Positions 1-7,450 of a stretch of 15,471 bases of DNA are shown in pieces. Position 1 is the stretch's first letter. Every line of letters starts with the position of its first letter. Source of the stretch: an uncultured Sutterella sp. GTDB taxonomy: Bacteria; Pseudomonadota; Gammaproteobacteria; Burkholderiales; Burkholderiaceae_F. The translations under genes were made by a program, and so were the position numbers. The DNA lies in the NCBI GenBank assembly GCA_900552915.1, contig USBS01000037.1, forward strand, positions 1-15,471. Reading direction: 5' to 3'. Below the pieces are notes generated by a model, which was not told the DNA's origin, did no database searches, and saw nothing but the letters and a program-made list of their open reading frames with translations.

Positions 1-38
1 TGCAAAATGGGGCGGATGCACTTTGTACCAACCGCCCC
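1..38 (-). terminator. Probable intrinsic terminator of the leftward glycosyltransferase gene
   Basis: On the minus strand, GGGGCGG (38-32) pairs perfectly with CCGCCCC (15-9) across a 16-base loop, and the stem is followed by ATTTTGCA. It lies about 29 bases past the TGA stop at 67-69. The GC-rich stem and short T-run fit an intrinsic terminator, but the loop is long and the T-run is only four bases, so efficiency is uncertain. Confidence 0.5.
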
Positions 39-66
39 GAAATTCTCACTTTTCTACACTGAGAGC

Positions 67-1821
67 TCAACGCGCTTCTATCTGCGGTCCGGCGGGACCG
101 AGCAGATAGCGGTGTGTTGCGCGCGGACGATAGGACTTGAGCGCGACAAAACCGGGTTCGAGTGTTTTGCCCGAAAGTTCCTTTGCCGGAACATGCGTCA
201 GAACGAAGCGGCAGGTGGAGGCGGAGGAGACCGTAAGCGGAACGCCCGAATGCCATTCAATGGCGGCGCGCTCGCCCAAGGAGAGCGTTTCGGCGCGTAC
301 GCAGTCAACGCCTGCGACAAAGTTGCGAAGCTGCAGTTCCTGAACCAATTCGCGGGCCACGTTGCCGAATGTACGGTTGCTGTCGATCACGGGGCCGTAC
401 AGACACACGACGCTGATCCAGAGCACGGTGATGCCCGAGGCGCTCAACCAAGGGCCGGTCCAGAAGCGAATGGGGCGGCGCATCAGGCGGCGAACGCACA
501 GGTACAGCCAGAAAGCCAGCAGAACCACCGCGATCACGACGGCGCTCCAGTGGGCGTGCGAAACGGACTCGTCGGCCGTAAGGCGCTGAATCGACCAGTG
601 CATCTTTTCCGGCCAGCCGATTGTCCAGGCAATGAAGTAGACCCAGATGCCCGCAAGCGCCAGCGTAAAGACGGCAACCGAGAAGAGTTCGAGCATGCTC
701 TTGGTGCTGCGGTTGCATGCCATCAGTCCGAAGGAGGCTAGAACGCAAAGCGGAGCCATGGTGACGGTAAGTAGCGTTTCCGCCGACACGTCCGACGAAC
801 AGAGAAAGCCCACAAACCACGCGGCGCAGAAACTCATCGGCAGTGCGATGTACGTGACCGTCAGATTTTTGCGCCACATCCACACGGCCCAGAAGGCAAA
901 CGGCCAGACCGGGCACAGGTACCAGATGAAGTGCTTGATGAACCACAGGATTTCCTGCGGATCGAAAAAGCCGACGATTTGGATTTGATGTTGTGCCCAG
1001 AGATTGAAGTAGTCGCCGGCAACGACTCCTGCGAGCATGTAGGCCAGAAGCGGCCACAGGCCGAACGTGATGAAGGCTGCCGCCAGCGTCGTGACGATCT
1101 TGCGGCTCGTCTCGCCGATGCCGCGCACGAGAATATGCGACATCAGGCAGCCTACCAGCACCGTAGCGCCCACGAGAAGGTTGGAAGACAGGATGATGGC
1201 CCCGCAGGCAAAGCCCGCCAGAGCCGAGCCCCAGTAGGGACGTGTGAGCGCCCAGCAGCAACCGAAGAAGGCCGCGCAGGAAAAGGCGAGCTCGGCGGTT
1301 TCGAAAAGCGCCTCGTGCTGCTTAACGATGATGCCGAAGAGCGAAATGAAAAAGAGGGTTGCCGTATCGGCCATCAGTCGGCCGAAGTCGCGGTACTGGG
1401 CTTGGCGTGCGAAGGCCTGTTCGACGGGCTGCGCCTCGCGGCGGCGTGCCAGAAACCATGTGCCGTACCAAATGCACGACGTGCTGATTGCAAACCAAAT
1501 TAAAGAAGACAGACGCAGGGCGCGAATTTCGCCTAAAAGACCGCCGAAAAGCGTCGTGAGGATGCCGCCGATCCAGCCCGGAAGCGGGCCCTGCTGCGTG
1601 ATGATTTCGCCGGAAGCATAGGGAAAGAGCCAATTGCCCGGGTCGGTGAAGTCGATCGAGAGCGCCTCCGCAAGCAGTCGGCTTTCCGACGCCGACCAGA
1701 GATCGCGGCCGAAGAGTCCCGAAAGGATGAAGACCGTCAAAAGGGTAAGCAGAAGGTACCGCGGCATCTTGTGCGCGGCTTCCTGTGTGACGTTCAGTGG
1801 AGTTGGCTTAAGGTCGAGCAT
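67..1821 (-). CDS. ArnT/PMT-like (GT39/GT83 type) multi-pass membrane glycosyltransferase
   Basis: The product is a 584-residue, very hydrophobic protein with roughly a dozen membrane segments and a soluble C-terminal part of about 100 residues. After the first membrane helix, residues 39-48 (RDLWSASESR) followed by GNWLFPYASGE and QQGPLPGW match the first periplasmic loop of the ArnT/PMT fold. That loop normally reads W-x-x-D-E-x-R and carries the acidic residues acting on a polyprenyl-phosphate sugar donor. Here the Asp of the DE pair is Ser45, while Glu46 and Arg48 remain. The family transfers sugars from lipid-linked donors to lipid A, protein or other envelope acceptors on the periplasmic side; the substrate cannot be read from sequence. 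The ATG at 1821 has no clear ribosome site. An in-frame ATG at 1767 (residue 19) has AGGAAG about 11 bases upstream and begins right at the first helix, so it may be the true start. The gene appears monocistronic, between two terminators. Confidence 0.75.
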   Translation of the reverse strand: MLDLKPTPLNVTQEAAHKMPRYLLLTLLTVFILSGLFGRDLWSASESRLLAEALSIDFTDPGNWLFPYASGEIITQQGPLPGWIGGILTTLFGGLLGEIRALRLSSLIWFAISTSCIWYGTWFLARRREAQPVEQAFARQAQYRDFGRLMADTATLFFISLFGIIVKQHEALFETAELAFSCAAFFGCCWALTRPYWGSALAGFACGAIILSSNLLVGATVLVGCLMSHILVRGIGETSRKIVTTLAAAFITFGLWPLLAYMLAGVVAGDYFNLWAQHQIQIVGFFDPQEILWFIKHFIWYLCPVWPFAFWAVWMWRKNLTVTYIALPMSFCAAWFVGFLCSSDVSAETLLTVTMAPLCVLASFGLMACNRSTKSMLELFSVAVFTLALAGIWVYFIAWTIGWPEKMHWSIQRLTADESVSHAHWSAVVIAVVLLAFWLYLCVRRLMRRPIRFWTGPWLSASGITVLWISVVCLYGPVIDSNRTFGNVARELVQELQLRNFVAGVDCVRAETLSLGERAAIEWHSGVPLTVSSASTCRFVLTHVPAKELSGKTLEPGFVALKSYRPRATHRYLLGPAGPQIEAR

Positions 1822-1910
1822 CCGTAGGGAATAAATGTTTGTAATGACGTATTTTATCGGGAAGGCCTACTTCGAGTTTGACTCCTTCCCGCAATCCGGC
1901 GCCAAACACC

Positions 1911-1936
1911 AAAAAGCCCCGAACGACGCGGGGCTT
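1911..1936 (-). terminator. Intrinsic terminator of rpmE2
   Basis: AAGCCCCG (1914-1921) pairs perfectly with CGGGGCTT (1929-1936) around a 7-base loop. In the leftward direction the stem runs directly into TTT and then GG. It sits about 70 bases past the rpmE2 stop and separates it from the glycosyltransferase gene. This is a textbook shape with a short U-tract. Confidence 0.7.
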
Positions 1937-1965
1937 CTTGGATCCAAGCCTGATTCTTTCTCGGC

Positions 1966-1998
1966 AGCCGAAAAGCGCGCTGCGCGTTTCGGCTTTTT
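1966..1998 (+). terminator. Terminator-shaped hairpin facing rightward, antisense to rpmE2
   Basis: AGCCGAAA (1966-1973) pairs with TTTCGGCT (1987-1994). An inner GCGC/GCGC stem (1975-1978 with 1982-1985) follows one A/G mismatch. The T-run 1994-1998 follows on the plus strand only. No rightward gene lies upstream, so if it works it would stop antisense transcription entering rpmE2. For the leftward rpmE2 transcript it is simply a strong 3'-UTR hairpin. Confidence 0.4.
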
Positions 1999-2007
1999 CC
2001 GAAAAGA

Positions 2008-2259
2008 TTACTTGCCGTTGAGGCGAGCGTACTTGGCGCGGAACTTTTCCACACGACCGGCTTCGACGATGCGGGTCTGAGCGCCGGTGTAGAAGGGGTG
2101 GCTTTCCGAGCTCGTATCAAGCTTGAAGAGCGGGTAGGTCACGCCGTCGATTTCAACGGTTTCCTTGGTCTGCACGGCAGAGGAAATGATGAACGTCTTG
2201 TTGATCGAGAGATCGACGAAGGCGACGGGACGGTACTCGGGATGAATATTGGGTTTCAT
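2008..2259 (-). CDS. rpmE2: 50S ribosomal protein bL31, type B (zinc-independent)
   Basis: The gene encodes an 83-residue component of the large ribosomal subunit, at the 50S-30S interface. The sequence opens MKPNIHPEYRPVAFVD and carries YPLFKLDTSSESHPFYTG and AGRVEKF, the signature of the type B (YkgM-like) branch. There is no cysteine in the whole protein, so the zinc-binding CxxC of type A L31 is absent, and the protein does not need zinc. Length is normal for type B. The ATG at 2259 has only a weak GGAAT site. It follows rho in the same direction, a common bacterial arrangement, but two hairpins and a promoter of its own separate them, so it is probably an independent transcript with a leader of about 110 bases. 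It ends in the terminator at 1911-1936. Confidence 0.95.
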   Translation of the reverse strand: MKPNIHPEYRPVAFVDLSINKTFIISSAVQTKETVEIDGVTYPLFKLDTSSESHPFYTGAQTRIVEAGRVEKFRAKYARLNGK

Positions 2260-2371
2260 TTAAATGGATTCCGAAAATGATTTTTGTCGGCCGCCCTGCG
2301 GGCCTTGCGCAGCCGCCTCTATGAAGAAGAGGTCTTATGCCGGGCATGCACGCCACGTACCAAACGGAAAG
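2260..2371 (-). promoter_or_regulatory. Untranslated leader of rpmE2 with small hairpins
   Basis: If transcription starts about 7 bases past the promoter at 2378-2406, rpmE2 mRNA has a 5' leader of about 110 bases. It contains CCTCT (2316-2320) pairing with AGAGG (2328-2332), and GCCC (2293-2296) pairing with GGGC (2300-2303). Structured L31 leaders that respond to the ribosomal protein are known in several bacterial groups. Whether this one belongs to such a class is inference. Confidence 0.35.
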
Positions 2372-2377
2372 GACGCG

Positions 2378-2406
2378 ATTATCCTTGAATTTTTGAAGAA
2401 AATCAA
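2378..2406 (-). promoter_or_regulatory. Candidate sigma-70 promoter for rpmE2
   Basis: Read leftward, TTGATT (2406-2401), a 17-base spacer and GATAAT (2383-2378) match the sigma-70 consensus at 4/6 and 5/6 positions with optimal spacing. The -35 box touches the end of a hairpin downstream of rho. Confidence 0.55.
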
Positions 2407-2433
2407 GAGTCTTCGGAAAATTCGGAGGACTCT
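2406..2433 (-). terminator. Second hairpin downstream of rho, possible backup terminator
   Basis: AGAGTC (2406-2411) pairs with GACTCT (2428-2433), with extra weaker pairing inside. In the leftward direction the stem is followed by TTGATTTTCTT. The T-run is interrupted and overlaps the rpmE2 -35 box, so it may be a backup terminator or merely an insulating hairpin. Confidence 0.4.
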
Positions 2434-2439
2434 CGACAC

Positions 2440-2470
2440 AAAATCGCCCTGACACGCAGGCGCAGGGCGA
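2440..2470 (-). terminator. Intrinsic terminator of rho
   Basis: TCGCCCTG (2444-2451) pairs perfectly with CAGGGCGA (2463-2470) around an 11-base loop. Leftward, the stem runs straight into TTTTGTGT. It begins about 25 bases after the rho stop codon at 2496-2498. Confidence 0.75.
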
Positions 2471-2495
2471 TCGAGTTTGACGACGGCGAGTCGCT

Positions 2496-3758
2496 TTAGC
2501 GGCCGCCGCGCATCATTTCGAAAAATTCGGCATTGCTCTTGGTGTTGCGGATCTTGTCGAGCAGGAATTCCATGGCTTCGATTTCGTCCATATCAAAGAG
2601 CAGCTTGCGCAAAATCCAAATCTTCTGGAGATTTTCGGGCGCAATGAGCAGATCTTCGCGGCGAGTGCCGGAGCGGTTGATGTTGATGGCCGGATAGACG
2701 CGTTTTTCGGCAAGACGGCGTTCGAGCACGATTTCGGAGTTGCCCGTGCCTTTGAATTCTTCAAAGATCACGTCATCCATGCGGCTTCCCGTGTCGACGA
2801 GCGCCGTGCCGAGAATCGTAAGCGAACCGCCTTCTTCGACGTTGCGGGCTGCACCGAAGAAGCGCTTCGGACGCTGCAGCGCATTGGCGTCCACGCCGCC
2901 CGTGAGCACCTTGCCGGAACTCGGAACCACCGTGTTGTAGGCGCGCGCCAGGCGCGTGATGGAGTCAAGCAGAATCACGACGTCTTTTTTGCTTTCGACG
3001 AGACGCTTGGCCTTTTCGATCACCATTTCGGCCACTTGTACGTGGCGCGTTGCGGGTTCGTCAAAGGTCGAGGCGATCACTTCGCCCTTGACGGAACGCT
3101 GCATTTCCGTCACTTCTTCGGGACGTTCGTCGATGAGAAGCACGATGAGCACGCAGTCGGGGTGGTTAGCGGTGATGGCGTGAGCAATCGACTGCATCAG
3201 AATCGTCTTGCCGGTCTTGGGGCTTGCAACGATCAGACCGCGCTGGCCTTTGCCGATCGGGGCGATGATGTCGATCAAGCGGCCCGTAACGTTTTCTTCG
3301 CCGCGCATGTTGCGCTCAAGCCGCAGCGGTTCGGTCGGAAAGAGCGGCGTGAGGTTTTCAAAAAGCATGCGGTGCTTGAGAGCTTCCGGAGGCAGGCCGT
3401 TGACCGTATCGACCTTGACGAGCGCGAAGTAGCGTTCGTTGTCCTTGGGAGTGCGCACTTCGCCTTCGATCGAGTCGCCTGTGTGCAGATTGAAGCGGCG
3501 GATTTGCGAGGGCGAGATGTAGATGTCGTCGGTGCTGGCAAGATAACTTGTATCGGGGCTGCGCAGGAAGCCGAAGCCGTCGGGCAGCACTTCGAGGGTG
3601 CCGTCGCCGAAAATTTGTTCGCCCTGTTTGGCGCGTTTTTTGAGGATTGCGAACATGAGTTCCTGCTTGCGCATGCGCTGCGCATTGTCGATCTCAAGTT
3701 CGGTAGCCATCTGAAGCAGCTGGCTGATATGCAGAGTTTTGAGCTCGGAAAGATGCAT
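2496..3758 (-). CDS. rho: Transcription termination factor Rho
   Basis: The product is a 420-residue, RecA-like hexameric ATPase/helicase that binds C-rich nascent RNA and releases RNA polymerase. It is close in length to E. coli Rho (419). In order: the N-terminal helical region (MHLSELKTLHISQLL, MRKQELMFAILK), the RNA-binding cold-shock-like fold with GDGTLEVLPDGFGFLRS, Walker A ASPKTGKT at 178-185, the VLLIDERPEEVTEMQR stretch, LLDSITRLARAYN, and the secondary-site loop SSGKVLTGGVDANAL. It ends in EMMRGGR. The ATG at 3758 was chosen because it aligns with the family N-terminus. An in-frame TTG 66 bases upstream would add 22 residues unlike any Rho I know. No good Shine-Dalgarno is visible. 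It lies downstream of trxA in the same direction, 242 bases away, and has its own terminator. Confidence 0.97.
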   Translation of the reverse strand: MHLSELKTLHISQLLQMATELEIDNAQRMRKQELMFAILKKRAKQGEQIFGDGTLEVLPDGFGFLRSPDTSYLASTDDIYISPSQIRRFNLHTGDSIEGEVRTPKDNERYFALVKVDTVNGLPPEALKHRMLFENLTPLFPTEPLRLERNMRGEENVTGRLIDIIAPIGKGQRGLIVASPKTGKTILMQSIAHAITANHPDCVLIVLLIDERPEEVTEMQRSVKGEVIASTFDEPATRHVQVAEMVIEKAKRLVESKKDVVILLDSITRLARAYNTVVPSSGKVLTGGVDANALQRPKRFFGAARNVEEGGSLTILGTALVDTGSRMDDVIFEEFKGTGNSEIVLERRLAEKRVYPAININRSGTRREDLLIAPENLQKIWILRKLLFDMDEIEAMEFLLDKIRNTKSNAEFFEMMRGGR

Positions 3759-3901
3759 TTTGAAGCGGATGAATGCGTCGTTCGTTCGCGCGCAGTCGTT
3801 TTTGAACGTAAAGCTGGCAAACAAAAGTGCTCTTACGAAAAAAGAGCCGATTGGTAAATGAATAAAAGAACGGAAACGTGCCAGGAATCAGGCGGCGTCG
3901 A

Positions 3902-3981
3902 ACCCGAAGGACGGTTTGGGGACCGTCGGGTAAAGAGAATCGCGGCCGGGCGGCGATTGAAAGCCGCCCGCAATCGGCCGC
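3902..3981 (-). terminator. Paired hairpins downstream of trxA, probable transcript end
   Basis: The first hairpin past the trxA stop is compound: GCGGCC (3942-3947) with GGCCGC (3976-3981), and GGGCGGC (3948-3954) with GCCGCCC (3963-3969). Leftward it is followed by the pyrimidine-rich GATTCTCTTTA, not a clean T-run. A second hairpin pairs GACGGT (3910-3915) with ACCGTC (3922-3927), extended by ACCC/GGGT. Stable stems without a good U-tract suggest a weak or Rho-assisted end, or mRNA protection. Confidence 0.4.
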
Positions 3982-4000
3982 AGTTTACAGCATCTCGCGG

Positions 4001-4330
4001 TTAAAGGTACTGTTCGATGAAGGACATCAATTCGCTCTTGCCCATGGCGCCGGTGTGCTGACCGACGATTTCGCCGTTTTTGTAGACGAGCACGGTCGGG
4101 ATGCCGCGGATGTTGTTTTCGGCGGCAACCTGAGTGTTTTCGTCCACGTTGTACTTGGCGATCACGGCACGGCCGTTGTACTGCTCTGCAGCGGCGTCAA
4201 GCGACGGGGCCAGCATGCGGCAGGGGCCGCACCAGGGGGCCCAGAAGTCGACGAAGACGGGCTTGTCGGCCACGTTCTTCACGGTTTCCTGAAAGTTGGC
4301 ATCGGTCGCGGTGATGATGAATTCGCTCAT
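4001..4330 (-). CDS. trxA: Thioredoxin 1
   Basis: The gene encodes a 109-residue cytoplasmic dithiol-disulfide oxidoreductase that is reduced by thioredoxin reductase and supplies electrons to ribonucleotide reductase and other partners. The active site WCGPC lies at 33-37, within VFVDFWAPWCGPCRMLAP. The cis-proline segment RGIPTVLVYKNG and the C-terminal helix ending FIEQYL are all typical. Length equals the family norm. The ATG at 4330 is preceded by AAGAGAA at suitable distance and gives the standard N-terminus. The frame stays open for another 318 bases upstream, but that stretch looks like no thioredoxin extension. It is upstream of rho in the same direction, a common arrangement, and divergent from argF. 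Confidence 0.97.
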   Translation of the reverse strand: MSEFIITATDANFQETVKNVADKPVFVDFWAPWCGPCRMLAPSLDAAAEQYNGRAVIAKYNVDENTQVAAENNIRGIPTVLVYKNGEIVGQHTGAMGKSELMSFIEQYL

Positions 4331-4533
4331 GATTTTCTCTTGGTACTGATAAAACGCACTGTTCGGTTTGCCGAAGGGCTTCGAGCGCATAAGCAGCGCA
4401 TATTCGGGTCGGTCGTTGCCGGGCTCGTAAAGAGCGGCGGCAGAAAGTTTTGAGGTGAATGCCTCGGTCAGAACCGACCGAAAAGAAGCTTCGCAAAAGG
4501 AACAGACGAAACAAAAAACAGAAATCGTGCCTT

Positions 4534-4608
4534 GCCCTTTGTGAGGGCCGGCCGCAGCTGCGGACCATGCATCCGTCAACTGCTTGACGGCAACTTGGCG
4601 AGGCTCGC
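4534..4608 (-). promoter_or_regulatory. Cluster of four small hairpins in the presumed trxA leader
   Basis: Four adjacent inverted repeats occur within 75 bases: GCCC/GGGC (4534-4537, 4545-4548); the perfect 12-base palindrome CCGCAGCTGCGG (4552-4563); CCGTCAA-CTGC-TTGACGG (4573-4590, a perfect 7-base stem with 4-base loop); and GCGA-GGC-TCGC (4598-4608). A T-run (TGTTTTTTG) follows further left on the minus strand, but about 14 bases after the last stem. This could be a structured 5' leader or a small RNA; neither can be proven here. Confidence 0.35.
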
Positions 4609-4638
4609 GGCTTCGTGCAGTCGCCCTTGGCTTTCGGC

Positions 4639-4647
4639 AATATAACA
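4639..4647 (-). promoter_or_regulatory. Candidate extended -10 promoter for trxA or a leader RNA
   Basis: Read leftward, TGTTATATT is a good extended -10 element (TG-N-TATATT). No convincing -35 box is seen at the right distance. Transcription would start near 4632, giving trxA a leader of about 300 bases that includes the hairpin cluster. Confidence 0.3.
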
Positions 4648-4894
4648 AAAATTAGGATGCGTCGCCGTGCAATTATTTGAATTGTGCAGGGTGCTAGACA
4701 AAAACTATCGCCAGAAGGCGAATGCTAGAAACAGTGCTGGCGGAGCGGATCTCGGAGTACGGTTTTTTCGGCGTTTGCGTCAGGTTCATTGTTTTGCGGG
4801 CTCGATTGCGGCTCTATCCGTCTACAATTGGACGACTTTTGCGCGGGCACAACCGTTGCGCAGCAAACACGACAAAAAATTAGGGAGAACAAAC

Positions 4895-5812
<918 letters not shown>

Positions 5813-5815
5813 GCG

Positions 5816-6628
5816 GTGAGCGAGAACGGTTTTCGAGGACGCCCCCGTCATCGGCAGGCTGCGGTTGAGAGCCCTGCCGACGGGCTTGTGCGCTTATCCA
5901 AGCGCATGAGTGAACTTGGACTGGCCAGTCGCAGAGAAGCCGACGCCTTCATTGAAAAAGGCTGGGTGCTTGTCGACGGCAAGCCTGCCCAACTCGGTCA
6001 GAAAGTCGGACCGAATGCCCGCATCGAACTGCTGCAGCAGGCGAGCAAAAGCCAGAGCCGACAGGTGACAGTGCTTTTGAATAAGCCCGTGGGCTATGTG
6101 AGCGGACAGGCCGAAGACGGCTACAAGCCCGCCAAAACACTGATCGTTCCCGAAAACCGTTGGGAAGGAGACGATTCCGGCGTGCGCTGGAGTCCGGCAC
6201 AGCTCAGAAGTCTGGTGCCTGCAGGGCGCCTCGATATCGACTCGGTGGGACTTTTGGTGCTCACCCAAGACGGGCGTGTTGCAAAGGCGATCATCGGTGA
6301 AGCGAGCGATGTCGACAAAGAGTACATCGTGCGCGTGGCGGACGCCCAGACAGGCGGAGCGCCGAAATTTGCCGCGAAAACGCTTGCGCTTTTACGGCAT
6401 GGACTTTCGCTTGACGGCAAGGAGTTGTTGCCTGCCGAAGTCGACGCGTTAAACGACGATGAGCTGCGTTTTGTGTTAAAAGAAGGCAAAAAGCGGCAAA
6501 TTCGTCGAATGTGCGCTGCGGTTGGCTTTAAGGTGCTGCGCCTAAAGCGCGTGCGTGTAGGGCGCGTTCGTCTCGGCGCTTTGCCGCCGGGCAAGTGGCG
6601 CTATCTGAAGGACAACGAGCGTTTCTGA
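5816..6628 (+). CDS. rluF: RluF-like 23S rRNA pseudouridine synthase with S4 domain
   Basis: The product is a 270-residue RNA-modifying enzyme of the RsuA/RluB/RluE/RluF family. An S4 RNA-binding domain occupies about residues 25-72 (LSKRMSELGLASRREADAFI). The catalytic domain follows, with LNKPVGYVS (88-96) and GRLDIDSVGLLVLTQDG, in which Asp140 is the expected nucleophile. KKRQIRRMCAAVGF near the C-terminus resembles RluF (QIRRMC) more than RsuA or RluB, so the likely target is the RluF/RluE type of 23S rRNA site; the exact uridine is inferred. An insertion around 97-130 is longer than in the E. coli proteins, and the C-terminal tail of E. coli RluF is missing. The start is GTG at 5816, with AAGG 8 bases upstream. 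A later ATG would cut into the S4 domain. It lies 3 bases after argF and is likely cotranscribed. Confidence 0.85.
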   Translation: MSENGFRGRPRHRQAAVESPADGLVRLSKRMSELGLASRREADAFIEKGWVLVDGKPAQLGQKVGPNARIELLQQASKSQSRQVTVLLNKPVGYVSGQAEDGYKPAKTLIVPENRWEGDDSGVRWSPAQLRSLVPAGRLDIDSVGLLVLTQDGRVAKAIIGEASDVDKEYIVRVADAQTGGAPKFAAKTLALLRHGLSLDGKELLPAEVDALNDDELRFVLKEGKKRQIRRMCAAVGFKVLRLKRVRVGRVRLGALPPGKWRYLKDNERF

Positions 6629-6649
6629 TTCACTTTATTTTCGGCCGGT

Positions 6650-7450
6650 ATGTTTGCGCCTGAATTCAACCCCATTGCTTTTTCCATCGGTCCCGTAGCC
6701 GTTCATTGGTACGGGCTGATGTACCTTTTCGGGTTTGCCGCCTTCTGGCTGCTCGGGCGCACACGCGCTAAAGAAGCGTGGCGGCAGATGTCTGCGGCCG
6801 ATATGGAAGACCTTCTGTTTTACGGTGTAATCGGCGTCATCTTGGGCGGACGGCTCGGGTTTTGCCTTTTTTATCAGCCCGAATGGTATCTGTCGCATCC
6901 TTTGGACATCTTTAAGGTCTGGCAGGGCGGCATGAGCGCTCACGGCGGCATCATCGGTTCCATTCTGGCTATTTTTGTTTTTGCCCGCATCCGTGAAAAA
7001 CGGTTTTTGGTTGTGGCCGACTTTGTTGCGCCGCTGGTGCCGCTCGGATTGATGTTCGGGCGCATCGGAAACTTCATCAACGGTGAACTCTGGGGGCGTG
7101 CCGCAAGCCCCGATCTGCCGTGGGCAATGATCTTCAAGCATTCCGGCACGCTTGTGCCGAGGCATCCCTCGCAGCTCTACGAGGCGTTTCTCGAAGGTGC
7201 GCTGCTTTTTACTGTGCTTTGGATTTTTTCCCGCAAGCCGCGAGCAACAGGCGCCGTCGGGGCGCTCTTTTGCATGGGCTATGGACTCGTGCGATTCATT
7301 GTCGAGTATTTCCGCGAACCCGACAGTTATCTCGGTCTTGGACTGTTCGGTCTTTCCCGCGGACAATGGCTGAGTCTGCCGGTGATTGCGCTGGGGGTCA
7401 TTGTTTGGATATGGGTGAATCGACGGCGGCCTCGAGAGATAAAAGCCTAA
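6650..7450 (+). CDS. lgt: Prolipoprotein diacylglyceryl transferase
   Basis: This inner-membrane enzyme moves a diacylglyceryl group from phosphatidylglycerol to the lipobox cysteine of prolipoproteins, the first step of lipoprotein maturation. It has 266 residues with about seven hydrophobic segments. Family landmarks are HWYGLMYLFGF near the N-terminus, GGRLGFCLFY (66-75), MSAHGG with His98, the Lgt signature GRIGNFINGELWGR (137-150), and RHPSQLYEAFLEG. Length is normal. The ATG at 6650 has only a weak GGCCGG upstream; it lies 21 bases after the pseudouridine synthase stop, so translation may be partly coupled. The stop TAA (7448-7450) overlaps by 4 bases the stop of the convergent ATPase gene, and no terminator lies between them. 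Confidence 0.95.
   Translation: MFAPEFNPIAFSIGPVAVHWYGLMYLFGFAAFWLLGRTRAKEAWRQMSAADMEDLLFYGVIGVILGGRLGFCLFYQPEWYLSHPLDIFKVWQGGMSAHGGIIGSILAIFVFARIREKRFLVVADFVAPLVPLGLMFGRIGNFINGELWGRAASPDLPWAMIFKHSGTLVPRHPSQLYEAFLEGALLFTVLWIFSRKPRATGAVGALFCMGYGLVRFIVEYFREPDSYLGLGLFGLSRGQWLSLPVIALGVIVWIWVNRRRPREIKA

Larger units (their letters stand above)
4331..4894. other. 564-base divergent intergenic region between trxA and argF
   Basis: I see no convincing gene here. The frames of trxA and argF stay open into it, but their translations resemble nothing. The trxA-proximal half holds the hairpin cluster at 4534-4608 and an extended -10 at 4639-4647 facing trxA. CAATT-ATTTG-AATTG (4670-4684) is a small inverted repeat. 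CGCC-AGAA-GGCG (4709-4720) is a small hairpin. TACAAT (4823-4828) could be an argF -10 box, but no acceptable -35 box precedes it. The size is large for this compact region and leaves room for a long trxA leader or a small RNA. Confidence 0.5.

Noticed and set aside
3759..3824. Longer rho starting at an upstream TTG
   Set aside because: The ATG at 3758 aligns with the family N-terminus; the extra 22 residues match nothing and the TTG has no ribosome site.
3036..3857. A 273-codon plus-strand frame opposite rho
   Set aside because: Rho is unmistakable on the other strand; the antisense translation is low-complexity and unlike any family.
3890..3935. tRNA-like segment on the minus strand (GGGTTCGAC resembles a T-loop)
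   Set aside because: No acceptor stem, D-arm or anticodon arm can be assembled around it; the two pairable stretches form a simple hairpin.
4331..4648. In-frame N-terminal extension of trxA (106 residues)
   Set aside because: Thioredoxin length and N-terminus fit the ATG at 4330, which has its own ribosome site. The extension is Arg/Ser/Ala-rich without a signal peptide or domain.
4670..4684. ArgR operator for argF (CAATT-ATTTG-AATTG)
   Set aside because: It is a small inverted repeat but does not match the TGAAT-type ArgR half-sites, and it is about 210 bases from the argF start.
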